A stretch of DNA of 64,000 nt, taken from the NCBI GenBank assembly GCA_008360955.1, contig LUCM01009398.1:62001-126000 (forward strand), in the 5' to 3' direction. The notes beneath the pieces were generated by a model that ran no database searches, had not been told where the DNA came from, and was given only the letters and a program-made list of their open reading frames with translations. Position numbers and translations under genes: made by a program. Positions 9,928 through 19,530 of this stretch are shown here, piece after piece (positions within the stretch are counted from its first letter, which is position 1; every line of letters starts with the position of its first letter). Origin of the DNA: Fasciolopsis buskii (taxonomy: Eukaryota; Platyhelminthes; Trematoda; Plagiorchiida; Fasciolidae).

Positions 9928-12900
9928 ATGTTATTCCTCCTATTCCCATCCATTTCCTTAGATTCTTCGGGATCTGCAGTCGGCCATGCTAGTGGTAGTG
10001 TCCCTGTTCTCTCGCGTTCTCCCTCAGTTAACATCCAAATATCACCGAACCCCTTCCACCGGTTGATACACTTCTTCAAACTAGCCGCTTTCAATATGCC
10101 AGCACCGATGTGTATGGGCCAGCAGAAGTGCTGGGGACCTTAGCCATCGGTGTGTTGTATCCAAGAGACTCGCATTCAAGACTCCAGCTCTGTTATCCGA
10201 CCGACATCCCCATCTAGTCATTCTGTGAAGTTCCATCTGGGTTTTTCTGGGGGTCCCGAGGCTGCGGCTCTCAGTGAGAGGGATGAGACTGCACTAGGTG
10301 ACTGGATACCCGTCTACAGCCGGCTATGCGCAGTGAGACTTGGAGGTTCATGCACTTTCTACTAAAAACCGCACAACCTCATACGCACAGCAAGACGCAG
10401 TGACACCGTAATTTTTGCAACGGACATGAATGAAGAGTAGGTCGACTGTCCTCGAATGAGACGCATCTGGGAGGTCCCTTTGGTCTCGATTCCTGTCGCT
10501 CTGAAAACGGGGAACAGTTGTTGGTTCTATACTCAGATCATCCATTTTTTCGCTAGTACGAGCTTCAGACCTATCAATGGCCGGTATGCCACCTGGCGTC
10601 CCCTTCTTCGAGTCAGCAGTGGACCAAAATCGATCACATCTTCATTAGCTACGGATGGTGGGGCTGTTTACAAGACTGCCGGTCGTATTGGAGCGCTCTC
10701 CTCGACTCCGATCACACGTTACTATGAACCAGGCTGCCATGTGCTTTAGTGGGCGCTCAAAACGCTTGCTGCAGCGTTGGCTAGATTGCGGCAAGCTGTC
10801 TGATTCGACTAGCCTATCAATTGTTCGAAGCACATTAGCAGAAAATCTAGGATCCCCATCCACCTCAAAACACCAATGGGCACTAGTCGCCTCTCAAGAA
10901 TGCCTTGCATTTTACTGGCTTGTTGAGTTGCGGCCTGATCCGTCGCGTTGTGGCGTCCTGGATTTCTGTTGATCCACAGCGCTTTCTTCACGCACGCCAG
11001 ATCATTCTGGCTGGTAATGAGACGAACTCAGTGCAAGCTTGCGTAGGAATCGAAAGATCTGGCGGTCTCAACAACCTCTGGAGGTGGAAAATGTCGCCGC
11101 CACGAGAAATTCCCACAAGCTGTTTTGCCTCATCTGAGCTACCGTTGATAAAGCATTGTGTATGAGCGAAACGACGCGCGAAGTAGATGGTTCACGTGTC
11201 CACAACATGGGGCGCCGTCTTATACGCTGGGCGAAGCACTCTCAGGGACAATGTGGATGGCCCTCGGCATCAGCGCCTCCCGCAGCTATTCCGGCAAGCG
11301 TCATGTGGCCTGTTACAACAGATCGACCTACTGAGGCGAAGATCCTCCGGGGAAATCCGAGAACTAGGATGTCATAATGCGCCGGATCCGATGGCCTTTC
11401 CCCAGCTCTATTTCAAGAAAGAGGAATACAACTAGCCAGGGAACCCTAAGCTTTGTTCCCAAAGGTCTGGTACTCTGAGGAAGTCCACTCCTCGTTTGGG
11501 GAGCCGATAGTTACCCCCCATCCTCGAAAAAAGCTCGCACAATGACTACACTAACCATAGGGTTACTAGCTAAACCTCAACAACGTTAAAGCCGCTTTAG
11601 TCCGTCGTCCGTTGCAGGCTGTGTAACAAGCGTGAAAAACAAACTCGTGAGGAACTTGCTGGGTTCCGCGCTCGTTATTGATGCATAGATCAAACCTCCA
11701 CCCTCCAATGGCTGATAGACCACTGACCTACTTTCCAACAATCTGGACTCTGTTGACTGGTTTGCACTATGGCACCATCTGCTTGAGGAACGGAGTACCT
11801 GAGAACTGTGTTGGTCCTCAAACAGTTGTACCATTATGTACCAGGTCAATTTAGGGCTTATGGCCAGCTTTCGCCTCCAGTCTCCAAGCGAGTACGGGAA
11901 GGCTGCCCTATATTCCCATTTCTTATCAAATTCGTCATAGAGGGTAGTCTACAAAACGCCTTATCTGATCTTTCAAAAAGTGGCATTGAACTCACTCCAG
12001 AGAACAGTCTTTGACTAAGAGTATGCCTATGATATCACCCTACTGAGCGACGATGCACAGATAATTCAACGGGCATTAGACCGCTTAGCGATTGCAGTAT
12101 CCCGATGCAGTATGTGCTTTGTATCTTCAAAGTGCAACGTGCTTCTTTGAGATTACCAGGAGCCTGCGCCTGCATTCAACCTTTGTGGTGGCCTGTTAGA
12201 GGTAGTCAATAGTTTCAAGTACCTCACCAGTCTGATCACACCAGGCAGTGTTGGTCAGGAGGTCACATCACGAATAGCAAAACCCAGATCAGCTATCGCG
12301 GACCTGCGACAACTGTGGCCCGCCATAACATCCGGTTTTCCATCAACGGAAGGATGTACAATCCCACAATTCGCAGTAATCCGTTATACGATTGCGAAAC
12401 CTGGCCTATCCTCGTAGAGGATACCAGGTGTCTCCGAATCACTGTTCGCGTCTGGTAGGAACGTCGGGTGACCAATGACAACGTGTGTCGTCATGTGTTG
12501 AGAGTATGCAGCCTTCCTCTGACTTAGCTGATCGGTGTACATAGCCTTCGTTAGCTAAGGCACGTATTCCGTATAACTGCCCATCGTCTACCTATTCGGA
12601 CTCTTTTTGCACATGGCAGGCACGGCTGGAAGAAACGAATCGGCGGTCAGACTATGATAAACGCATGCAGAAGTTAGCTTCGGTTTTGGTCTCCGTTGAT
12701 AATCCCCGCCTTCCCGGTTGGGGCTCAAGAGGTGAGGATTGTTGTTGGTTGGGGACGCTGGGAGATATGTCTCAGAACCGAAGTCAATGGTGCAAATGCT
12801 GTGTGGCCTGTCCACAGAATACATCCTCTCTAAAAATTACTCGAAAACAACCGAAAAACTACAAAATGTGTACGGTGAAACACAAAAAACAGTTGGTTTA

Positions 12901-13007
12901 TTATCGTTCATCATCCCCCTCGTCTATCCCCTCTTGTGAAGTTCCATTTACATGTTTTGGAGTTGGCACCATGCTTGTTTTAAAGCCGGTGTACTGCATA
13001 TATACAC

Positions 13008-13040
<33 letters not shown>
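9928..13040 (+). mobile_element. RTE-type non-LTR retrotransposon, (TA)n-tail family, nearly full length but dead
   Basis: RTE elements encode one protein with an apurinic-type endonuclease and a reverse transcriptase, and move by target-primed reverse transcription. The order here is: LAAFN start motif near 10085; endonuclease with CCIQETRIQDSSSVIRPTSP (about 10155) and DWIPVYSRLCAVRLGGSC (about 10300); linker (10750-11400); RT remnants (11400-12100) with SPPVSKRVREGCPIFPFL; and a C-terminal segment with PSRLPGWG-like and LGTLGDMSQNRSQW text to 12820. It ends in TTAAAGCCGGTGTA and a (TA)n(GA)n tail. Many frameshifts and stops occur. The catalytic YADD is changed to YAYD at 12022-12033, with a stop just before it. 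It lies antisense in WDR24 intron 2. The 5' border is judged from similarity to the copy at about 42800. Confidence 0.85.
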
Positions 13041-13302
13041 TTCAGGACTCGAATTGAAACTTACATACAGCGTGGGAACATTTTTTCAACTCTAACGGAC
13101 TTTCTTATTTCAGGGACTTTCACTTGCTGCATGCAGTCTATTCGTAACCAGATAGTGAAGATCCACTGGGGGCTAGAATACTACACTCCCCTTGGATATT
13201 CACTTCCCCTTGGATATTCACTCTTATATAAACGTGTAACTCTGGGGAAAGGCAGCGGTCAGTGAGGCTCTCCCTGCTGTTTAACGCTGAACGATGATGA
13301 TG

Positions 13303-13333
<31 letters not shown>

Positions 13334-13735
13334 CTAAACTTTGTTTGAAGACATCATCAAGGAAAAGATATATCGCGGAAAATGAGATCTAACCTCGACT
13401 GAACCTATCGAGTCCAGAAGTATGGTTTAGTCACACTGAGATTTGAGGAACCCATTGCATCCTTTTGCTCTGACTAACTGTCCTTCCGACTCCACTCACA
13501 ACGCACAAACCTCAGACCGTCCGGTCAACCTTGCATTCGGGAAGCACCAGAATCGGGTCTCACTCTCACTGAAGCTCATCAGTGGGGCTTATGCAATCGA
13601 CCCCTTTCGCATGGATGATGTACGTTACCACTACGTTGTCCTGTCCTTCCGGGCTGATCCGAATTACTGGCCTTTTAACTGGTAATGTGCAGTGGGCATA
13701 GCGTAATTTGAACTAAGTTTGTGTATTGCGCCCCA
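12656..13735. repeat. 1.1-kb duplicated block, copy 1
   Basis: This block reappears at 17854-18953. The offset is constant (5198) until the (ATG)n array, after which it is 5213, so the only length change seen is about five extra ATG units in copy 2. The block holds the RTE 3' end with its (TA)n(GA)n tail, the (ATG)n-tailed RTE 3' end, and about 400 bp of unassigned sequence including an 80-codon open frame (13443-13685) that is the same in both copies. Outside the block similarity drops sharply. Confidence 0.9.
13180..13334 (+). mobile_element. 3' end of a second RTE family, with (ATG)n tail
   Basis: The stretch from CTTGGATATTCACTC through TCTGGGGAAAGGCAGCGGTC to the ATG repeat matches the 3' untranslated end of the minus-strand RTE copy at 15711-15850, including its ATG/CAT tail. 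It is a heavily 5'-truncated insertion placed downstream of the (TA)n-tailed element. Confidence 0.7.
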
Positions 13736-14263
13736 ATAATGGGCGAGAAGAGACAGTATCAACCCGACAGCTTGCTCCCATATCGAGTACTCCCGGTCGG
13801 CCCAACATTCCACATTCGTAAACTATGCTTCGCCAACAATCACTGAACGAGACGTGTAACAACCTGTTGGAATTCAATCCCCAGAATTACACGATGTAGA
13901 AGTTAATTTCCCAGGTGATAATACCAATACTAGAAAAACTCAGTTATCACTGCGGACTCTATGCAGTTTATCGTGCAATTCTTTGGTGCTGTTTTGCACT
14001 GAGGGCCGTGTCAGCTCCAATCTCTGACTGTAAATAGCCGAAGCAGAATTCGATCTTACGGTAATCTTTCACTCCATTTCACCACCAGAAGTGGTGACAA
14101 CTGAGGTGATTGCGGAAATCAACTTCTCTTGCATAGAGTGCCACACGCATTTGCTTATATGGGAAACTCCTATACTTGGAATATCGGCTGATGTCGTACT
14201 TCCAACCGAACACCCAGACTTGTTGCAAGTATTTCTCGACCATATAAACTATATCGTGGGTAC

Positions 14264-14339
14264 CTTTGAACTGCGGTTGGCATATTCGATGTTCAAACTG
14301 GTGCTGCAGGACTAGATTGGTCCCGAGTCGAACCTTGTT
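14264..14339 (-). CDS. WDR24: WDR24 exon 2
   Basis: This 76-nt exon encodes NKVRLGTNLVLQHQFEHRIC followed by QPQFK. The acceptor is TTTTCCTCTGCAAG and the donor is AAAG followed by GTACCC. It enters in phase 0 after exon 1 and leaves in phase 1. The split codon G/AT gives D before the ILATGSTGG of exon 3. The VRLG to ILATG spacing equals that between LRVG and LLATA in human WDR24, which is the main support. It is odd that the tryptophan expected in this WD40 strand (human VVWH) is a cysteine here (RICQ), a one-base change from TGG to TGC. The GTACCC donor is weaker than those of the other exons. A wrong acceptor choice (CAAG versus the AACAAG just after it) is possible. Confidence 0.62.
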
Positions 14340-15341
14340 CTTGCAGAGGAAAATCTGGCTAAGGTAGATAGGCTTAATGATTTGTGTTTGCATTTCACCA
14401 GGTGGTCCTATATCGCATAAAGTACCGTCCTGTAGACAGAAGGATTGATTAGCATTAACCGATTTGAGATATCTGTGACATCTGCTTGTCGACTAACGGT
14501 CTGGTTTACACAGCAGCAGTTACCTCGCTGTTGCTGTACGGCACAAAAACGTTTTCGCTCAGGAGAAAAATTGTTCTAAGGCCTTCCATGCTTAAGTACC
14601 CTTGTTTTCATAATAATTATAGAATATGGTGTGAAGGTTTCACCAGTACTTCAGAGTTCTAGTTCAGTAGCTGGAAGAGGCACTGAGTTTGTATAGAGAA
14701 AGTGGTTGGGGTATTCTTATGCTCACGCTCACAGATTGTCTGCCTCACTGTAGGCTGTTCTCCGAGGCAACAATGGTTAAGCTGCTCATCCGATGACTTG
14801 ATAAAAGGGTATGAAAAAATTTACTAGTTGACCGAATCGTTTAAGTCAAGTTAGGCTGCCGGGTTGGAGTCCACAGGATCCTCTTCTCAAGCGACAGTTG
14901 GATACAATAAGTGATAGGGCTCAATGCCGTAGTCAGTGAGGCCTTCAAATCTTTTTCCTCCTATATACTTTCACTAAATCTTGCACTTTTTTCTCCTTGG
15001 AGTAGACGGTACTGTGAAGAAGCAACCGAAATCAGCAGTCACCAAAACCAATAATCCAGCAATCGAGAGTTTCGGCAGACAAGAACTTACGCAAAACGGC
15101 AACAAACCCGGCTAAGGATAGTAACCCTCAGTCACCAACTACAGTACTCAAACTATTGCCTAAAGGCAGGGAAACAGATAACCTGGTGAGTGAACCAAGA
15201 TTTGCCACTGATCTACTTGCAGATCTAACTTATTGCAAAACCATCGTTTTCAATCAGGGCATGCTTTCCAGATCAACCTGAAAACACCGAACGTAATCGA
15301 GAGCGAATTCAACAAAAAAAACAAGTCAACACATTCCTCAC
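14340..15341 (-). other. WDR24 intron 1
   Basis: This 1002-bp intron runs from a GTGAGG donor to an acceptor ending CTCTGCAAG. I see no mobile element, repeat or exon in it. Several short open frames occur on both strands but match nothing. Confidence 0.6.
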
Positions 15342-15512
15342 CGAGACGAGTTTATCTTCATGAATAGTAAACACTTGGAATAAGTTCCTTCCGGCGACCG
15401 CCAGCACTTCTGCCCTCGGATTTACGGCGAGGCAGTTCAATGGACTATCCGCTGTGTAAATCAAAGTCCCTTTTCCAATACGCTTTATCACTTCGACTTT
15501 AGATTCCGCCAT
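15342..15512 (-). CDS. WDR24: WDR24 exon 1, coding part (start codon to first donor)
   Basis: This exon encodes 57 residues starting MAESKVEVIKRIGKG. The ATG at 15512-15510 is the first in the exon. It is followed by the first propeller strand, CLAVNPRAEVLAVAGRNL, which parallels the VVVAGRSIFKIYAI stretch near the human WDR24 N-terminus. The exon ends in TCG followed by a GTGAGG donor (GT at 15341-15340), in phase 0. The ATG lies 29 nt downstream of an AG acceptor at 15542-15543, so the exon is longer than the coding part and has a short 5' leader. The N-terminus is shorter than an average vertebrate one only by the first few residues. The frame stays open for ten codons past the donor, but that tail (VRNVLTCFFC) does not continue the family and is read as intron. 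Confidence 0.85.
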
Positions 15513-15560
15513 GCTACAGTGACAAGGTGAAGCTGGTCCAACTGAAACGACATAGAAAAG
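15513..15560 (-). promoter_or_regulatory. 3' splice acceptor upstream of the WDR24 start codon (spliced-leader or 5'UTR intron acceptor)
   Basis: Reading the minus strand, a pyrimidine-rich run ends in TATGTCGTTTCAG, with AG at 15543-15542, only 29 nt before the ATG. Flatworms add a spliced leader in trans to many mRNAs, so this may be a trans-splice acceptor. An ordinary intron in the 5' untranslated region would look the same. No promoter motif was recognised further upstream, between 15560 and the RTE tail at 15711. Confidence 0.5.
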
Positions 15561-15710
15561 AAGCACAAATTACTACAATAAATATGGTTATTCACATAAG
15601 CAGCTATTAAATTTAGCGACGTAAATTTCCTGTTCACCAGAATGAAGAAAACACAACAAACCAATGCTCATTGCGCGTATTACAACCTTTTTGTTATAAT
15701 TTAGGAGAGA

Positions 15711-17848
15711 GTGCATCATCACCATCATCATCATCACCGTTCAGCGTTAGACAGCAAGGCAAGCCTCACTGACCGCTGCCTTTCCCCAGAGTCACGCGTT
15801 TCTATAAAAAGAGTGAACATCCAAGCGGAACACGGCGTGGACCTACACAGGCGGGAAAAGACAAGACGCTGCTGTAGCCAACACATGAAACACAGTCTAA
15901 CTATAAACGCACGTATTTTCAATCATTCTGATTTGATAGAAAATGACAACACGATCGCCACTGTTCACGGTTCACTGCCATATCCTTAAATGTCTCCAGC
16001 CAACTAGTTGATTTGTCTTTCGGACCCCAACCACGAAGACGTGAGACACCTACTTTACCTAACTTCGCTGTACATTTTCTCATCCCACGTTGCCACGTCA
16101 TCTGGTGACCTCCACGTGGCATCTTCCAACCCTTGGGAGCAACACACAGTAGTTTGCGGTATGGTAGTGTTTGTCGTACGCAACACGTGACCCAACCGGC
16201 GTAGTCTGCTAGGTTCCATACGATGAAACAAGCCATTCTCAGAAGTGGCACCCAATACCAGATTCCTAACCTCAATATTACACATCCGGTCACTCCATCC
16301 AATCATAGACATACTACGTAGACATCAGTGGTCGAAAACCTCCAACCGACGAACATCGCCCACACGAATATTCCATGTCTCGCATCTATACAACAGAACT
16401 GAGCACACTGTGGCGCAGTACACACGACCTTTCAACTTCAGTGAAATATCAGGCCCACGCCACAAGTGCTTCAGTCCAGCGTAAGTTTCTGGAGCCATCG
16501 ATATATGCGTGTTCATACGCACTGCCGAGCTACCACCGTTTGACAAGCAGCTACTAAGATAGGCGGAACGGTCAACAAGCGTTAGTTTCTTTCCATCCAG
16601 TACCACGTCGAGCACTACTCTCGTCTAGTCCTGTAAGAGCACTTTGCACTTTGAAGGTGCAAAGCGCATGCCGAACCGAACAACCGATCTCGACAGTCTA
16701 TTTGGTGCTTGTTTGACCTAGTCCACAGAGTCGGAAATGCACACAACGTCATCTGCGAAATCTAGATCACACAGCTTCCTTTCATTACGCAGTCCGACTC
16801 CTATATCTCGGAGATCTCCTGAAGCATCTTCCATCACCTCATCCATCATGAAGTTGAACAAGAATGGAGAGATGAGACACCCTTGTCGAACGCCACTAGT
16901 CGTTTCGAATGAACTTGATAGTTCATCGTATACTCTAACGCGACCATAGGTATGCAAGTACAATGCTCGCAACGGGTTCACGAACTTCGTTGGCATACCC
17001 TTTCGGTGGAGAGCACTGAATAGTGCTGGTTGATCCACGGAATCGAAAGCACCTTTCAAGTCGAGGAAGACTACGATCGTAGGGCGGCGGTGCGTGTGGC
17101 GCGTTTCGACTATCTGTCACAGAGTGAATATCTGGTCGATACAACCTCGACTTGGAAGAAATCCGGCCCGCATTTCGCGGACATTACTCTCGCGAATCGA
17201 TGTCAAACGGCGCAGCATTATCGAAACTAACACCTTAGTAACTATCGGAATTAAACGAATCCCACGACGATTGCTGCAGTCACTCCGTGTACCCTTCTTG
17301 AAGACGGGTATAATCAATGACTCAAGACACGATAACGGGATACGCTCCTCGTTCCAAATATCACGAAGCAAGAAGGTAAGTGATTTCCCCAGAACTTCCC
17401 CACCCACTTCAAAAAGAAGTGGGGGAAGGTCGTCGGGACCGGCGGCTATCCCCCTCTCCAGAAGTCGACTATTCGACTGCACTTCCACTTCCGTTGGGGG
17501 ATCAAGTGACACCTCCCAAGGATTCACAGCTCCAGACGTCGGACTAAATACGTTAGCGTGTGGCCAGCTAAACTGATCCTTGAAATGTTCTGCGTAACGG
17601 TCCAGTCTTTCCTGTCCACCATGAATGAGCTCTCCAGTCCTATCGCACACGACTTCACTAACCGAAGTTCGCCGGTGTCGCCCACCGCTGTCGCGGATAA
17701 GCTCAAACAGTCTTTGACTGTTACCTGGAGCGGACGCCACTTCCAACTCTTCGGCTAACAACCCACCAGCTTTCGCGGTCACTCCTAAGGCTTATCGTCA
17801 ACTGACGCTGCAACTGCCGACTAATCTTACTCACTTCCTTGCAGTTGG
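15711..17848 (-). mobile_element. RTE-type retrotransposon, (ATG)n-tail family: RT domain and 3' end
   Basis: This is the best preserved element in the window. In one frame (17782 to 16055) it encodes a linker (GNSQRLFELIRDSGGRH), RT block with AGPDDLPPLLF and SLIIPVFKKGTRSDCSNRRG, GVRQGCLISPFLFNF, and the catalytic LDFADDV (FADD at 16748-16759). It continues through LKGRVYCATVCSVLLYRCET and RRLGHVLR. A frame change near 16130 leads to the MTWQRGMRKCTAKLG module and the stop at 15919. The frame is broken by four stops (17117-17119, 16718-16720, 16625-16627, 16325-16327) and by frameshifts near 16130 and 17770. The 3' end is a (CAT)n run at 15712-15737 on the plus strand. It lacks its endonuclease, and the 5' edge coincides with the 1.1-kb block. 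It sits just upstream of WDR24, in the same orientation. Confidence 0.9.
15712..15738. repeat. (CAT)n tail of the minus-strand RTE copy
   Basis: This CATCATCACCATCATCATC-type run forms the 3' terminus of the element on the minus strand (ATG/TGATGA units). Short microsatellite-like tails are usual for RTE elements. Confidence 0.8.
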
Positions 17849-17853
17849 GCTAT

Positions 17854-18205
17854 GATAAACGTTTGCAGAAGTTAGCTTCGGTTTTGGTCTCCGTTGATAA
17901 TCCCCGCCTTCCCGGTTGGGGCTCAAGAGGTGAGGATTGTTGTTGGTTGGGGACGCTGGGAGATATGTCTCAGAACCGAAGTCAATGGTGCAAATGCTGT
18001 GTGGCCTGTCCACAGAATACATCCTCTCTAAAAATTACTCGAAAACAACCGAAAAACTACAAAATGTGTACGGTGAAACACAAAAAACAGTTGGTTTATT
18101 ATCGTTCATCATCCCCCTCGTCTATCCCCTCTTGTGAAGTTCCATTTACATGTTTTGGAGTTGGCACCATGCTTGTTTTAAAGCCGGTGTACTGCATATA
18201 TACAC

Positions 18206-18238
<33 letters not shown>

Positions 18239-18490
18239 TTCAGGACTCGAATTGAAACTTACATACAGCGTGGGAACATTTTTTCAACTCTAACGGACTT
18301 TCTTATTTCAGGGACTTTCACTTGCTGCATGCAGTCTATTCGTAACCAGATAGTGAAGATCCACTGGGGGCTAGAATACTACACTCCCCTTGGATATTCA
18401 CTTCCCCTTGGATATTCACTCTTATATAAACGTGTAACTCTGGGGAAAGGCAGCGGTCAGTGAGGCTCTCCCTGCTGTTTAACGCTGAAC

Positions 18491-18546
<56 letters not shown>

Positions 18547-18953
18547 CTAAACTTTGTTTGAAGACATCATCAAGGAAAAGATATATCGCGGAAAATGAGA
18601 TCTAACCTCGACTGAACCTATCGAGTCCAGAAGTATGGTTTAGTCACACTGAGATTTGAGGAACCCATTGCATCCTTTTGCTCTGACTAACTGTCCTTCC
18701 GACTCCACTCACAACGCACAAACCTCAGACCGTCCGGTCAACCTTGCATTCGGGAAGCACCAGAATCGGGTCTCACTCTCACTGAAGCTCATCAGTGGGG
18801 CTTATGCAATCGACCCCTTTCGCATGGATGATGTACGTTACCACTACGTTGTCCTGTCCTTCCGGGCTGATCCGAATTACTGGCCTTTTAACTGGTAATG
18901 TGCAGTGGGCATAGCGTAATTTGAACTAAGTTTGTGTATTGCGCCCCAATAAT
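17854..18953. repeat. 1.1-kb duplicated block, copy 2
   Basis: This is nearly identical to 12656-13735, with an (ATG)n array longer by about five units (18491-18546). Its left edge touches the 5' end of the RTE copy at 15711-17848, and its right edge is followed by another RTE piece. On the right, a weaker match to copy 1 continues for about 60 bp with scattered changes and a 24-bp deletion. The 80-codon open frame at 18656-18898 equals that of copy 1. It matches no family I know, so I do not call it a gene. Confidence 0.9.
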
Positions 18954-19009
18954 GGACGAAAAGGGACAGTATCGAATACTCCCGGTTGACCTTACATTCC
19001 ACATCACCG

Positions 19010-19530
19010 TCATTTTTAAAGCTTATCAGCAATTAACGAGGCAATGAGCAATGCATCTTATTCACTGCCTTACATTCAGGGAGCTGTTGTTTTCGCTCTA
19101 TTGTGCGAGGCGATACTTGCGAGATCCAGTCTCTGATGAACGACAGATTCATCACCACGAGCGAAACCCACCAGCAAATACATCAGCTGCTTGATTTGTT
19201 TCCAGGGTCTATTTACACTGCTGCTCCCCCTTAGTTCGTCGGGTAGTTTATGTTCATAGCTGGTGCAAAAAGCCCAACCAGACACGTTCGCCGGCCAACC
19301 GGGCTTGCAGTCTTCGTCAATCAGCAGTGGGCCGCAGCAAAGATCACTTTAAAGCTAAAACATGGTGCGATTCGACGTACCTGGTCCAGTAGGATGCACA
19401 GTCCTGAGCAGAACAACGCCAACCGAAGCCTATTGCTACATGGTCGATCTGACTAAGTCTAGCGCTACAGCGGCGTATATACGAAGACAATATGCAGAAG
19501 GAAGAAAACCGGTAAATGCGATCCAAAGCC
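19010..19530 (-). mobile_element. RTE endonuclease fragment
   Basis: The minus strand at 19344-19526 reads LSQIDHVAIGFGWRCSAQDC, then ASYWTRYVESHHVLALK. This is the end of an RTE endonuclease domain (the SDH-type motif is seen here as SHH), matching DHITS-type text in the other RTE copies. Downstream on that strand, FIRDWISQ, then LPECKAVNKM, continues into the linker up to the block edge. Stops and frameshifts are frequent. It could be the front half of the same element as 15711-17848 or a separate copy. Confidence 0.62.

Larger units (their letters stand above)
8524..14263 (-). other. WDR24 intron 2, carrying an antisense RTE element
   Basis: At 5740 bp this is the longest intron, and more than half is a plus-strand RTE retrotransposon with its downstream block (about 9928-13735), antisense to WDR24. 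At 8524-9927 there are short unassigned open frames only, including a GA-rich stretch at 8550-8580. At 13740-14263 nothing is recognisable. Confidence 0.6.
389..15541 (-). other. WDR24: WDR24 gene, 5' portion (six exons; continues past the left edge)
   Basis: WDR24 is a WD40 protein of the GATOR2 complex at the lysosome, which counters GATOR1 and so promotes TORC1 activity when amino acids are present (established family knowledge). The unit is built from six minus-strand exons whose GT donors and AG acceptors agree in phase: 0, 1, 1, 0, 2, then open at the left edge. The spliced frame has 272 codons and no stop. It follows the order of the WDR24 N-terminal half: a short N-terminus with the AVAGRNLFQVF blade start, then LATGSTGGDITLWD, HTRSIHCITFHPS, DVAYCPRS with MVSIWDTRKS, and WLATAGAGDHLIKVWN. 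Human WDR24 is about 790 residues, so roughly a third is here. The missing part should hold the last blades and the C-terminal zinc-binding domain. I found no next exon in bases 1-388. The identification rests on remembered family sequence, not on a search. Confidence 0.85.

Noticed and set aside
13443..13685. 80-codon open frame, identical at 18656-18898, as a small protein gene
   Set aside because: It sits inside the duplicated repeat block, so its conservation between copies only reflects recent copying. It has no family features.
14091..14315. Minus-strand text SKCVWHSMQEKLISAITS near 14150 as WDR24 exon 2
   Set aside because: It has a VWH-like match, but its splice phases do not fit exons 1 and 3. 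14264-14339 fits both.
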